From contig JBMDXK010000034.1 of assembly GCA_048594375.1 (NCBI GenBank), forward strand, positions 186,001 to 250,000: a DNA stretch of 64,000 bases, given 5' to 3'. Numbering within the stretch: position 1 is the first letter of the stretch; each line of letters begins with the position of its first letter. The notes below the pieces were generated by a model. The model made no database searches and was not told the origin of the DNA. It saw nothing but the letters and a program-made list of their open reading frames with translations. The DNA comes from JBMDXK01 sp048594375. Its GTDB lineage: Bacteria; Pseudomonadota; Alphaproteobacteria; Rhizobiales; Methylopilaceae. This document shows positions 7,221-14,891 of the stretch, piece by piece. The translations under genes and the position numbers were made by a program.

Positions 7221-7328
7221 TGCCCTCACAGCATCATGGGTAGCGCAGCATCCCAACTTTGCCGCGCTACCCTGTTTAACCCCCGTTTAACGGCGATTTT
7301 ACAGGCGGGAGGCAACCCCATATTTCCA

Positions 7329-7646
7329 TCATCGCCCCGCAATACCCAAATTGACCAAAATTTCAGCCGCTTCTGTCACCGGAGGCACACCCACGCCACA
7401 GGGAAGATAGTTGGGCAGTTTTTCCCATGCTGCACCCAGATGACCGCTTTCCGCTTTCATGGCGCGCATCAAAGGCATCACCCATGCAGGGATAATACGA
7501 GCATCCTCTTCAATAAGCTGTTTGTGTTCCTTCGAATAAGCAGAAACAGGCTGCTTCTGGTGTTGCTCATCACAGCCATAGCCATGAGCATAATTCCAAC
7601 CCATTACAGGGAACGTAATGGTGAGTTTCAATGTTTTGTCCAGCAT
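7329..7646 (-). CDS. Hypothetical prophage protein (105 aa)
   Basis: 105 residues from an ATG at 7646. The N-terminus (MLDKTLKLTITFPVMGWNY) is followed by a Gly/His/Gln-rich stretch and a helical, Ala-rich C-terminal part. The family is not recognised; it has no signal peptide and no catalytic motif. It follows the 258-residue gene by 55 bases on the same strand, so the two probably form an operon. It lies in the degenerate Mu-like region and may be an accessory phage gene. Confidence 0.55.
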   Translation of the reverse strand: MLDKTLKLTITFPVMGWNYAHGYGCDEQHQKQPVSAYSKEHKQLIEEDARIIPAWVMPLMRAMKAESGHLGAAWEKLPNYLPCGVGVPPVTEAAEILVNLGIAGR

Positions 7647-7701
7647 AATACGCGCCTTTACACTAAAGGGCGCAGCCTGAAGACCACGCCCTTCTTATCC
7701 C

Positions 7702-8478
7702 CTATGCTGATTTGGCAACAGATGGCGGGGCAGAAACATCTTTCCCTGCCAGCATCTGACCAATGACTTTTTCAACCGTGGAACGCTTCATATTCATGGC
7801 TTGGGCAATCGCGCTGGCATCCATGCCCTCTTTGGCTTTCTCCACAATAAACTGATTGCGCACAGCAACCTTTGAACCCTTGCTGGCTTTTGCCGGTTCA
7901 TCATTCTGTGGGATTTCCGCTTGTGCTCTATCGCCATCTTGTACAGTCTCAACAGGCCGCTGCTTTACCTCTCCAAACAGCATAAACCAAAGCACATCTT
8001 CCACGTTTTCAGGAGAAATATTCAGCATCTTTGCCGCATCGTTCATTTTTACTGGATTAACGGCAGAATAATAAATGAACCGGTCAAAAGCATCTTGCAG
8101 CACCGTTCTGTTTTCAACCAGCGTTTTTCCGGTCTCTGGCATGGGCACATCTGCGCCTGTAGCAAAAGAGATAACCCGTTGCGCTTGAATAGGGCTAACC
8201 CCACTCCACTGCGCCACAAGGTTCACATCTTTGATTTCCAGCTTACGCGCCTCAATGCGCTTTACTTCCTTGCGCAAGGCATCTTCTGCACGCTCAAGAA
8301 TACCAACTTGTGTTCTTAAAAGTGAGCAAATTCCGGCGGCCACCGTCTGATAGCTATCACCGCTTTCAAAGGCCATGCCAATCAGCACATTATAGGCATC
8401 AACTGCCCCAATGGCTTCTTCCAGTGCATAAAGAATTTCGCCCATATCAGAAAATTCGGGCTTTTGTGCATGTGTCAT
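7702..8478 (-). CDS. Helix-turn-helix-rich prophage protein
   Basis: 258 residues, start ATG at 8478 behind ACGGAGAC. Three segments look like helix-turn-helix motifs: VAQWSGVSPIQAQRVI near residue 90, NDAAKMLNISPENVEDVL near 145, and ASAIAQAMNMKRSTVEKVI near 225. A charged linker with Glu, Lys and Pro lies between the last two. The overall form suggests a DNA-binding or regulatory protein, but I recognise no named family. Its long leader (8479-8640) is unusually structured. It probably heads an operon with the 105-residue gene. Confidence 0.65.
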   Translation of the reverse strand: MTHAQKPEFSDMGEILYALEEAIGAVDAYNVLIGMAFESGDSYQTVAAGICSLLRTQVGILERAEDALRKEVKRIEARKLEIKDVNLVAQWSGVSPIQAQRVISFATGADVPMPETGKTLVENRTVLQDAFDRFIYYSAVNPVKMNDAAKMLNISPENVEDVLWFMLFGEVKQRPVETVQDGDRAQAEIPQNDEPAKASKGSKVAVRNQFIVEKAKEGMDASAIAQAMNMKRSTVEKVIGQMLAGKDVSAPPSVAKSA

Positions 8479-8640
8479 GATTTAGTCTCCGTAAGTGCTT
8501 TTCAAGGCATTGGCTTCTTGCGACCATCGCAAGGAGCCGGGAGTTGAAAACCGCCTACGGACGGCAACATGACCTTTAGGCTTTCGCCCTGGACATTCGT
8601 CACGCCCTCCCGGCCGCAAGACTGCGGCCATGCCCAACTC
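8479..8640 (-). other. Structured leader of the 258-residue gene
   Basis: On the minus strand this leader holds GGCCGCAG-TCTT-GCGGCC-type pairing, a stem GGCTCCTTGCGA/TCGCAAGAAGCC just before the coding region, and complementary CCGGGAG and CTCCCGG boxes about 80 bases apart. A short frame across it ends QLPAPCDGRKKPMP. Leaders with this flavour occur before regulatory genes of P4- and P1-like phages (ash/icd regions) as far as I recall; treat that comparison as a guess. It could be an antisense target, an attenuator or a small coding gene. Confidence 0.4.
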
Positions 8641-8654
8641 ACAGAAACTGGACA

Positions 8655-8703
8655 CAAAAAAAGCGCCGATTGACCATGTCTTTTAAAATGGTCTGGTGGC
8701 GCT
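8655..8703 (-). terminator. Minus-strand terminator after the palindrome array
   Basis: The outer stem AGCGCC/GGCGCT (8698-8703 with 8662-8667) encloses an inner stem GACCAT/ATGGTC, followed on the minus strand by seven T. It would end transcripts coming from the NA37 operon through the palindrome array and insulate the next gene. Confidence 0.65.
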
Positions 8704-8817
8704 GCCCACCGTAGGTAAAGAGTTTTCAAGCTCTGTGAAATTGATAGGTGATTTTAACCAAAAAGCCAAGAGAAAAATGCGTACACACGCGATTAAAGTG
8801 AGAACCGCTCTTAAATC

Positions 8818-9151
8818 AGTGCATTAAATGCACTCAATTAAAAATAGGTATCAAGTTGATACCTATTCATGTCTAACGGTTAGACTAAAAATCCATCCGG
8901 CGATCAACGCAATTAGGTACAGCCGCTGTACCTGTTTCCAATCTCTGCGGCTAATCATCATGCAATTAAGTGCAACCATTGCACTTAATTCAGTGGCACT
9001 AAAATTTAATCCAACCGTTGGACTGAAATCAGTCTATTTAATAGACTTAATTGTAAGAACCCTTGATTTATCGAGGAATATTTCTAATCACTCCCAACTT
9101 AGGAGCAATTGTACACCTCTCATAAAATCAATTCAGTGCCCAGTGGGCACT
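8818..9151. repeat. Array of eight different 17-base palindromes
   Basis: Palindromes of the form RGT-N11-ACY, usually eight-base arms around one base, lie at 8818-8834, 8847-8863, 8869-8885 (15-base core 8871-8885), 8916-8932, 8969-8985, 9008-9024, 9031-9047 and 9135-9151; a nine-base AGTGGCACT is at 8992. The inner arms are all different (GCATT, ATCAA, CTAAC, ACAGC, GCAAC, CCAAC, CTATT, GCCCA), while the ends and the length are constant. AATTA/TTAATT often flanks them. The last one contains the end of the membrane-protein stop codon. A ninth member lies inside the ParB-like gene near 349. Function unknown. Confidence 0.8.
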
Positions 9152-10353
9152 TATTGCATCAACATAAAAGCACACTTAGAAAATCCTACTTTAGTAACTG
9201 AAAGATATGCGAATATTACAAATATCGCCCCTAGTAAAGCGACAAGAGTAATTACGAATAAAATACAATTATGCCAGAATATACGTTGCTGTATGGCTTC
9301 AAAATTATCGACAAATAAATGTTCAATTTTCTTAAAATCAGAGCTTAATTTATTTTTTTGATAATTAACTTCAGAACCAATAGCATCTAATGTTAGCCAT
9401 TGATTGAAACAACTAAAAGTCAAAAAAATCGCAAACAAAATTGCTCCAAACAAAACTGACGTATTAGTCCAAAACTCTATTCCGCAAGCCTCCACATTTT
9501 TCAGTTGCGTTGCCACAACAACAGACGCAATAGGTAAACCTAAAATTTGTCCCTGAATATCAGTAAAAGTCTTGTGTACACGATTTATATATTCCGTTTG
9601 GTTTTTCTCTGCCTGCTCTTTAATTTTTGAGTATGAAAAGCTTGAAATATACAGAATATAACTATCTTTCAAACTTTCTAAAAGCTCAGTTACATTTCTT
9701 AATAAGAAACCAAAGCGCTCAGATTTAGGCTGTGAAGATACTAAAGATATCACAGCTTCTGAAAAAATACCTAAGCAGTGATCTTTATCAATACGATTGC
9801 TGAGGAAGTCACAGACTTCTTCAACGCCACTCACATTTAATGATTCTAAGAATTGTTGATTATAATCGACTTTTATTTCAAGCTTTTTATCTTGGAAATA
9901 AACAATGTCATTTGTATTTTTATCTGTATATAAAGCTGCTTTTTCTAAAAGTTGGACAAATTTTAATAGCGCTCGATAACGCATAATTTCTTCTGGCAAT
10001 ATATCCATGCCTGAATGGAAATTTATTGACCTAATATAATAGTTAGGACGTTCTGCAAAATAAGATTTCGGAGATTTAAGAAAACTATCTACATCATCAG
10101 CAAAAAGTCCTATACGAAGTTGCGGATAGCCAATCCTCACCTTTATAGTCGTGCCTATTGCAGCTAATTTTATATCTTCTAGTAATGATATATCTGCATC
10201 ATGCGCTGCTCTATCAGAAACCTCTAAAAGGTTAAGGGTATCCAATATATTCTGATTTGCAATATAAAGATCAGCTATTGCTTCATCTATCCATGAGGAA
10301 TTTTGATAGATTTCAAGCAAATGCTGCCATTTAATGATTTCATTCATTGCCAA
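9151..10353 (-). CDS. Membrane protein partner of the NA37 protein
   Basis: 400 residues starting inside the end of the NA37 gene (14-base overlap), so the pair is one operon. About 270 N-terminal residues are soluble, helical and charged. The C-terminus has two clear membrane helices (around 299-316, FGAILFAIFLTF, and 363-384, LFVITLVALLGAIFVIFAYL) separated by a 45-residue charged helical segment, and a weaker hydrophobic stretch at 272-284. It has no signal peptide. The architecture, a cytoplasmic sensor or binding part with a C-terminal membrane anchor, is common among abortive-infection effectors, but I do not recognise the family. Codon use is strongly AT-biased compared with neighbours, indicating recent transfer. 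Confidence 0.7.
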   Translation of the reverse strand: MAMNEIIKWQHLLEIYQNSSWIDEAIADLYIANQNILDTLNLLEVSDRAAHDADISLLEDIKLAAIGTTIKVRIGYPQLRIGLFADDVDSFLKSPKSYFAERPNYYIRSINFHSGMDILPEEIMRYRALLKFVQLLEKAALYTDKNTNDIVYFQDKKLEIKVDYNQQFLESLNVSGVEEVCDFLSNRIDKDHCLGIFSEAVISLVSSQPKSERFGFLLRNVTELLESLKDSYILYISSFSYSKIKEQAEKNQTEYINRVHKTFTDIQGQILGLPIASVVVATQLKNVEACGIEFWTNTSVLFGAILFAIFLTFSCFNQWLTLDAIGSEVNYQKNKLSSDFKKIEHLFVDNFEAIQQRIFWHNCILFVITLVALLGAIFVIFAYLSVTKVGFSKCAFMLMQ

Positions 10354-11347
10354 TTTCTTCAGACAATTCTTTCAGCATTTCATCTGGAACAGCATACAGG
10401 GTAATTGATTTATCTGTAGAATTAAATTTTACCATACCATTTTGAAGGGATTTTCTCTCAAATTCGACTGCCCAATCAGACGTTTTTCTCTTAAAATTAA
10501 CTAAACTTTTTAATGCGCGACGATCAGCTATAAATCCATCATTAAGCTTTAAATCTGGATTACTAAGAACCTCAATTAAATCATCCGGAGCCTCTGGATA
10601 AAGTTCATTAGACAGTACCCTAAAATCAACGGGTTTATCTGCTTTGGCATCACGATCACATATAGTCAAAGCTTTTTCCATAAATTCCGCACGTTTACTT
10701 GAATTAAAGCTCCTACTATCTGCAAAATTTTTCAAAGCTGTTACTAAATTTGTTGTTTCAATTCTGCTTTGGATTGTTGTATCACAGCCTAAAAAATCTT
10801 TAAAGTAATCTGATACAGTCCCTTTTCCTTTTAGGAAACCAATATATCTTTCTTCGTTTGCATCCCAACCTGTTAAATCCACTCTTCCAGCAAACCTAAA
10901 TCCATCAACATCTAAATGTTTAATATCTCTAAGAGTTTTTGCTTCCGTTAAGGCAACGCTCAATTTATCAGAAACAATAACTACAAGAAAAAATTGTTTA
11001 TCATCTTTATCAAAATGACAAAAAAATACGTGACCTCCTGTTGAGCCCGTCTTTGCTCCTGCTTCTTTCGCTAAAGTCGTCATCAATGACATTGTAAATA
11101 ATGAAAAATTTTTATTTTCCAAATATTTCTTTAAATGCATTGAGGTTGGATAATTTGTAATATTGGTAGAAAATTTTCCGTAGGATTTTGAAGGACGTTT
11201 TGAATATAGTTTATGAATATCTTCTACAAGTCTCTTTACTGTATCAGTTACCGTAATTGCATCATTTCCAGACTCAATTTTATATACCTCATCCTTGTTT
11301 TCACGAATAAGATGATGAATTGCTACCGCATGTATTGTACTCACCAT
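10340..11347 (-). CDS. NA37/YejK-family nucleoid-associated protein
   Basis: 335 residues, the same length as YejK of E. coli. Family features are the N-terminal IHAVAIHHLIRE with following acidic strand, the central FFLVVIVSDKLSVALTEAKTLRDIKHLDVDGFRFAGRVDLTGW segment (split across about residues 125-170), the KGKGTVSDYFKDFLGC motif near 187, and an all-helical C-terminal half. YejK/NdpA proteins bind DNA and copurify with the nucleoid. This is an accessory, AT-rich copy, first in an operon with a membrane protein and placed behind R element 2 in a prophage region, so a role in phage defence or exclusion is more likely than housekeeping. The start at ATG 11347 has AAGGCGGCAAGGA-like bases upstream. 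Confidence 0.82.
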   Translation of the reverse strand: MVSTIHAVAIHHLIRENKDEVYKIESGNDAITVTDTVKRLVEDIHKLYSKRPSKSYGKFSTNITNYPTSMHLKKYLENKNFSLFTMSLMTTLAKEAGAKTGSTGGHVFFCHFDKDDKQFFLVVIVSDKLSVALTEAKTLRDIKHLDVDGFRFAGRVDLTGWDANEERYIGFLKGKGTVSDYFKDFLGCDTTIQSRIETTNLVTALKNFADSRSFNSSKRAEFMEKALTICDRDAKADKPVDFRVLSNELYPEAPDDLIEVLSNPDLKLNDGFIADRRALKSLVNFKRKTSDWAVEFERKSLQNGMVKFNSTDKSITLYAVPDEMLKELSEEIGNE

Positions 11348-11875
11348 ATCCTTGCCGCCTTCTGATATGTTAATCTATCCTATTAGTTGCATCCATAGTA
11401 GGATTCGCTAATTTTAGGAATAGGTGCATCTACATCAAATAGGGTAGTAATGGCCTTTTATACACGGCACAACAAAGTCAGAGTTATAACAGCTCAATGA
11501 GATTTCAGATCAATCAATAACTTATAGAAAATCAAGAAGAAACAACTACCCAATCATCTTTTCTTAAACTCTGACCGGCGTCAGAGTTTGCCTCATAAAT
11601 CGCTTTTAAGTCTGACCGCGTTACTCATACAAATGGGCATGAAATTTTTAGTGAGTATCTGTTAAAAAAGTGGAATTCCCAGTTCACAGTTCGACCCGTT
11701 TTGTTTTAATGCTCAATCATGTAAAAAAACCAAGAAAAACATAATGAAATTTCCACATCAATCACTCATTTTCAAACTGTAAACTCAGTTCACAGTTCGC
11801 TAAATTTGTTTATAATTTTACAGAGCTAAGTGTGAACTCACCACCTGTATGAAAATAGCATTCCCGGCGCGCTGA
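11348..11875. other. Non-coding leader region of the NA37 operon
   Basis: No credible gene. Visible elements are a hairpin AACTCTGAC-CGGC-GTCAGAGTT (11567-11588), another GTCAGAGTT near 11476, and a 14-base direct repeat CAGTTCACAGTTCG at 11680 and 11786. The repeats suggest regulator binding upstream of the NA37 operon. The composition is AT-rich like the operon itself. Confidence 0.5.
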
Positions 11876-12262
11876 ACGCCCGTTAAACACCCCTTCAACG
11901 CCTGTTAAAAAAGCGAAATGCAAATTTCGGAGTTCGGGTGATTTCCTCTTGCCCATCCAGTGCGCCAAAGCCTCAAGAAATTCAAGCTGTAAAGGCCGAT
12001 TCCCTCCCTCAAAAAGAAACTCGGAAGTGACTTCCGAGTTCGCCGCATCAGCCGCATTCTTTACAACACCCCACAACCGCGCATATCCTCAAGAAGCGCT
12101 AACAACCACGCCACCCGCGCCAATGCCATATGAACTTGCGCGACAGGTCAAAAAAATAGCGCCGATGAAGGCGCAAAATTTTTCGAGTTCTCAGGGGATT
12201 ATCACATCTTCCCGCATATTACCGGATATTACCACATCAATGCCATATGAACCTGCGTGTTA
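11876..12262. repeat. R element, copy 2
   Basis: Second copy of the block at 3573-4005, closer to copy 3 than to copy 1. It has the half-site CAAATTTCGGAGTTCG, the perfect palindrome ACTCGGAAGT-G-ACTTCCGAGT, TTTACAACACCCCACAACCG, the GCGCC/GGCGC terminator hairpin (12159-12174) and the GTTACAC end. It lies between the NA37 operon on its left and the second Nlp gene on its right. Confidence 0.75.
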
Positions 12263-12299
12263 CACTTCCGTGACATGTTTAACCTGATCTTCGCTCATT
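12261..12299 (-). pseudogene. Remnant of the 78-residue module gene
   Basis: The minus strand encodes MSEDQVKHVTEV and then a stop. This matches the start MSEDQIKHMAEG of the gene at 1240-1476. The gene has been cut off by the join to R element 2, which shows that the second module is a truncated copy of the first arrangement. Confidence 0.6.
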
Positions 12300-12405
12300 G
12301 CTTTACCCTTCACGCCGCTGCTTTTTCTGGCTTCGTCAAAGACCACCCAAAATTTACACTCTAGTTCATCAACTACATTTTTATGGATATCCATGGATCA
12401 CCACT

Positions 12406-12699
12406 TCACGCCGCAGCCGTTGTATTGTGCTGAGAACCACGCTTGCCTTTGCGGCTGCGGCGCTCCCGTTCTTCTCCATGCCGCCCTCGGCTATAGCTGT
12501 CTGGAAACAAATCCCTGAACGGCACCCCGATGGCAGCGGCAATCGCCTCTGCACCCTTGCGGCTGGAGCCAATAATTCCATGCCGACACGCTCCTGCGGG
12601 AAGACCAGCATCCAGCGCAATTCCGGTCAGCGTCAAACCTTGACGCTTCACTTCCGCAACAATGGAGTACCTGTCCCATTTTTTGGTCGTTTTACTCAT
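12406..12699 (-). CDS. Ner/Nlp-family winged-helix regulator, copy 2
   Basis: Ninety-seven residues, paralogue of the protein at 1485-1772, with the same MSKTT start, the KWDRYSIVAEVKRQGL helix region and the IGVPFRDLFPDSYS family end, followed by a basic tail. About two thirds of the DNA-binding domain is the same as in copy 1, and differences lie partly in the recognition region (LPAGACRHGIIG against LAASACAHGLIG). It is divergent from the second Xre repressor. The downstream operon found in module 1 is missing here; only a twelve-codon remnant and an R element follow. Confidence 0.87.
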   Translation of the reverse strand: MSKTTKKWDRYSIVAEVKRQGLTLTGIALDAGLPAGACRHGIIGSSRKGAEAIAAAIGVPFRDLFPDSYSRGRHGEERERRSRKGKRGSQHNTTAAA

Positions 12700-12816
12700 T
12701 TATTTCTATTCCCCCGATTGACTCACGACAGAGCCTTCTCTAACGGTTTCTTAATGACGTTTGTTAACGCTTTAATTCACGCTAACGTCATCCGATGAAC
12801 ATAGATAAACACACGT

Positions 12817-12831
12817 TTGCGGTTTACGCAA
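12817..12831. promoter_or_regulatory. Dyad in the divergent region of module 2
   Basis: TTGCG-GTTTA-CGCAA, flanked by GT and CT, lies 29 bases before the repressor start. Module 1 instead has three TTGCGCA-type sites 21 bases apart. Different operators in the two modules match their different repressor DNA-binding domains. Confidence 0.4.
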
Positions 12832-12859
12832 CTGATATTTATCCCATTTGTGTATTTTT

Positions 12860-13399
12860 ATGGCTCGACCAGAGAAAATTTCACCCGGCCTAGGAGAGCG
12901 CCTCAAATTCTTGAGGAAAGATAAAACTCGCGCTGAATTTTCTGCTGAAATTGGCATTCATGAGAACACTTTAGGTGGATATGAACGCGGAGAAAGACAG
13001 CCGGATTTTGCTTTTTTTACACAATTGAGAGAATCAACTGGGGTAAATCTAAATTGGTTAGCTACTGGCGCTGGTCAACCATATGATGCAGCCACATCAA
13101 CCTTGCGGCACGACAATCCAACGAGTGCAATAATTGCACAAGTTGGCTCCATAGATGGGGAACTCTTCCAAGAGGTTCTCAAGCTTGTACGCCGCGTATA
13201 TCAGGCAGAAAATGTAAGCCTACCGGCAGACGCTATTTCGACCGCCACCGTTCAATATTACAACGCCCTGATGGCGTTACCCGCAGCCCCGCAAGATACT
13301 GAAGACCTGCTCTTGCTCTTGCCATGGCTTGAAAAACAGGTGCGCAAGGATATCCGGAACGCTGCCTCAGAATTGGGCACAGGCAAACACTCGGCTTAA
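12860..13399 (+). CDS. Xre-family phage repressor, module 2
   Basis: 179 residues from the ATG at 12860. Residues 10-70 form a classical Xre helix-turn-helix (LGERLKFLRKDKTRAEFSAE, IGIHENTLGGYERGERQP) followed by the LNWLATG end typical of phage CI-like proteins. This part is unrelated in detail to the module 1 repressor, whereas residues 88-179 are almost the same as its C-terminus. No good ribosome-binding site is visible before the ATG, so a leaderless or short-leader transcript is possible. The gene overlaps a 38-residue gene by one base (TAATG). Confidence 0.82.
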   Translation: MARPEKISPGLGERLKFLRKDKTRAEFSAEIGIHENTLGGYERGERQPDFAFFTQLRESTGVNLNWLATGAGQPYDAATSTLRHDNPTSAIIAQVGSIDGELFQEVLKLVRRVYQAENVSLPADAISTATVQYYNALMALPAAPQDTEDLLLLLPWLEKQVRKDIRNAASELGTGKHSA

Positions 13400-13515
13400 T
13401 GGTGGTAAAGCCAAGATATTTTAACTATGAAGTTGTAAGCTATCGTCACATTTATGCCGCATTTGGGCAAGAACCCCCAAGCAGATCAACACCTTCAAAC
13501 GACCTGAAACAGTAA
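13399..13515 (+). CDS. Conserved 38-residue protein coupled to the repressor, copy 2
   Basis: Same frame and length as the gene at 2525-2641, starting on the last base of the repressor stop. It reads MVVKPRYFNYEVVSYRHIY and ends TPSNDLKQ. Substitutions relative to copy 1 are H to Y at 7, L to Y at 19 and four near the C-terminus, while the core FNYEVVSYRHI is unchanged. Conservation of this frame in two diverged modules supports a real protein of unknown function. Confidence 0.6.
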   Translation: MVVKPRYFNYEVVSYRHIYAAFGQEPPSRSTPSNDLKQ

Positions 13516-13570
13516 TGGCTTCGCGCATAAGCAATTGAATAATTTGGTCTATACTATCCAAATTTAGAGC

Positions 13571-13603
13571 ATAAAAAAATGCAGCGCATTTCTACGCCGC
13601 ATT
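13571..13603 (-). terminator. Terminator of lipoprotein gene 2
   Basis: Stem AATGCAGCG/CGCCGCATT (13578-13603), followed on the minus strand by a run of T; the same structure as at 2696-2728. Confidence 0.6.
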
Positions 13604-13659
13604 ACTGGTTATTTGTGGATAAATTGCAATATTACTTATAGATCAGTCTCTTGTAGCCT

Positions 13660-14076
13660 TTAATCGGAAGGCCTATGGCTGTTAAAATGTTTATAGTTTT
13701 CAATTTTACTTCCTCCCCCAACAGTAAGGTATTCACACTCCCATTTACCTCTTACCAGAGTTCCGTACTGGTTAGGCGCATCATATGTAATTAAAAGTTC
13801 TACAATAGCGGGAGAGCGTTTTTTATCTTCAATATCGCGTTCCTCTTCTACTGAAAAACTTACATCATAAATTTTCATAGAAAATTCTATAAATTTACGA
13901 TCTATATAAACAGCCTCTTTTACGCTAACTCTTCTATAGCCGGATGGCGCAAGCAGTGTTTCATATAGTTTTTCTTCGCATAGCGTCACAAGCTTATTTG
14001 TAAGCTTAGTTTCTGCATTATCACAACCCACAAGAGCAGCCGCAGCCACCGCCAGCGCAATAACCTGTGCTTTCAT
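13660..14076 (-). CDS. Prophage lipoprotein, copy 2
   Basis: 138 residues from the ATG at 14076, preceded by GGGCGGGGTTGAG. The signal peptide MKAQVIALAVAAAALVGC ends in the lipobox LVGC. The mature part shares LCEEKLYETLLAPSGYRRV, DAPNQYGT and the closing GKWECEYLTVGGG with the copy at 2785-3192, while the middle has diverged. Two Cys residues of the mature protein are conserved and may form a disulfide. It sits downstream of R element 3 and converges on the second repressor, so location and family suggest a prophage exclusion or host-surface role, unproven. Confidence 0.75.
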   Translation of the reverse strand: MKAQVIALAVAAAALVGCDNAETKLTNKLVTLCEEKLYETLLAPSGYRRVSVKEAVYIDRKFIEFSMKIYDVSFSVEEERDIEDKKRSPAIVELLITYDAPNQYGTLVRGKWECEYLTVGGGSKIENYKHFNSHRPSD

Positions 14077-14262
14077 CTCAACCCCGCCCAGAATACTATT
14101 CCACACTCCCTTAGCGGGATTCGCGCCAGCAGCAAACAAAAGGCCACACGCACCGGCAGCCGTTCTCCATTTTTGCGCACGGCGCATCAAAAATGGAGAG
14201 TGTCACGCGCCACGCGGCAACCATCCCTAGGATGAAAACAGCCGACCTTTCCCGCCGCGCAA

Positions 14263-14620
14263 AACGCCCGTTAAACACCCCTTTAATGGCAAAATGCAAA
14301 CTTCCGAGTTCGAGTGATTTCCTTTTAACCATCCAATGTGTCAAAGCCTCAAGAACGTCATGCTGTAAAGGCCGATTCCCTCCCTCAAAAAGAAACTCGG
14401 AAGTGACTTCCGAGTTCGCCGCATCAGCCGCATTCTTTACAACACCCCACAACCGCGCATATCCTCAAGAAGCGCTAACAACACCGCCCCCCGCGCCAAT
14501 GCCATATGAACTTGCGCGACAGGTCAAAAAAATAGCGCCGATGAAGGCGCAAAATTTTTCGGTTTCTCAGAGGATTATCACATATTTCCGCATCTAAGCC
14601 ATCATATCTTGCGTGTTACA
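14263..14620. repeat. R element, copy 3
   Basis: Third copy. It shares with copy 2 a long nearly identical stretch around the palindrome ACTCGGAAGT-G-ACTTCCGAGT and TTTACAACACCCCACAACCG, plus the GCGCC/GGCGC hairpin at 14535-14550. It lies upstream of lipoprotein 2 and ends near the right border of the accessory region. Confidence 0.75.
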
Positions 14621-14891
14621 TCAAGTTATGGGTTGAGCACACCTTTTTTCCATACAACTATCGTCTTTTGACACAACCATGTCAAAATTTTTCCCCTGCC
14701 ACCCTATAGCAATCCTTTATAGCCATAAATACTTTGCCCAGAATATATCTTTTTGTAAACCTTTAGTGAGCGATCCTGGAATTGTGCTTCTTGTGCAAAG
14801 CTTGCGAGCAATTCAAAATAGAACAGAGCCGTTGTAAAAAATATTTTGCATCTTTGTCCAACCGATTTTGAAAATGCAATAATGCTGTTTT
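14621..14891. other. Gap at the right border of the accessory region
   Basis: No gene seen. The only clear structure is TTTTGACA-CAACCA-TGTCAAAA at 14666-14687. The change from prophage-type to chromosomal sequence must lie here, but I see no direct repeat that would define an attachment site; Mu-like elements leave only about five duplicated bases. Confidence 0.4.

Noticed and set aside
8818..9151. CRISPR array
   Set aside because: The repeated units differ in sequence, the gaps between them are irregular (about 0-90 bases), and there are no cas genes nearby.
8828..9361. Plus-strand frame of 177 codons across the palindrome array
   Set aside because: Its first part is made of the palindromes and its second part is antisense to the membrane-protein gene. 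No ribosome-binding site, no recognisable domain, and peptide content dictated by the palindromes.
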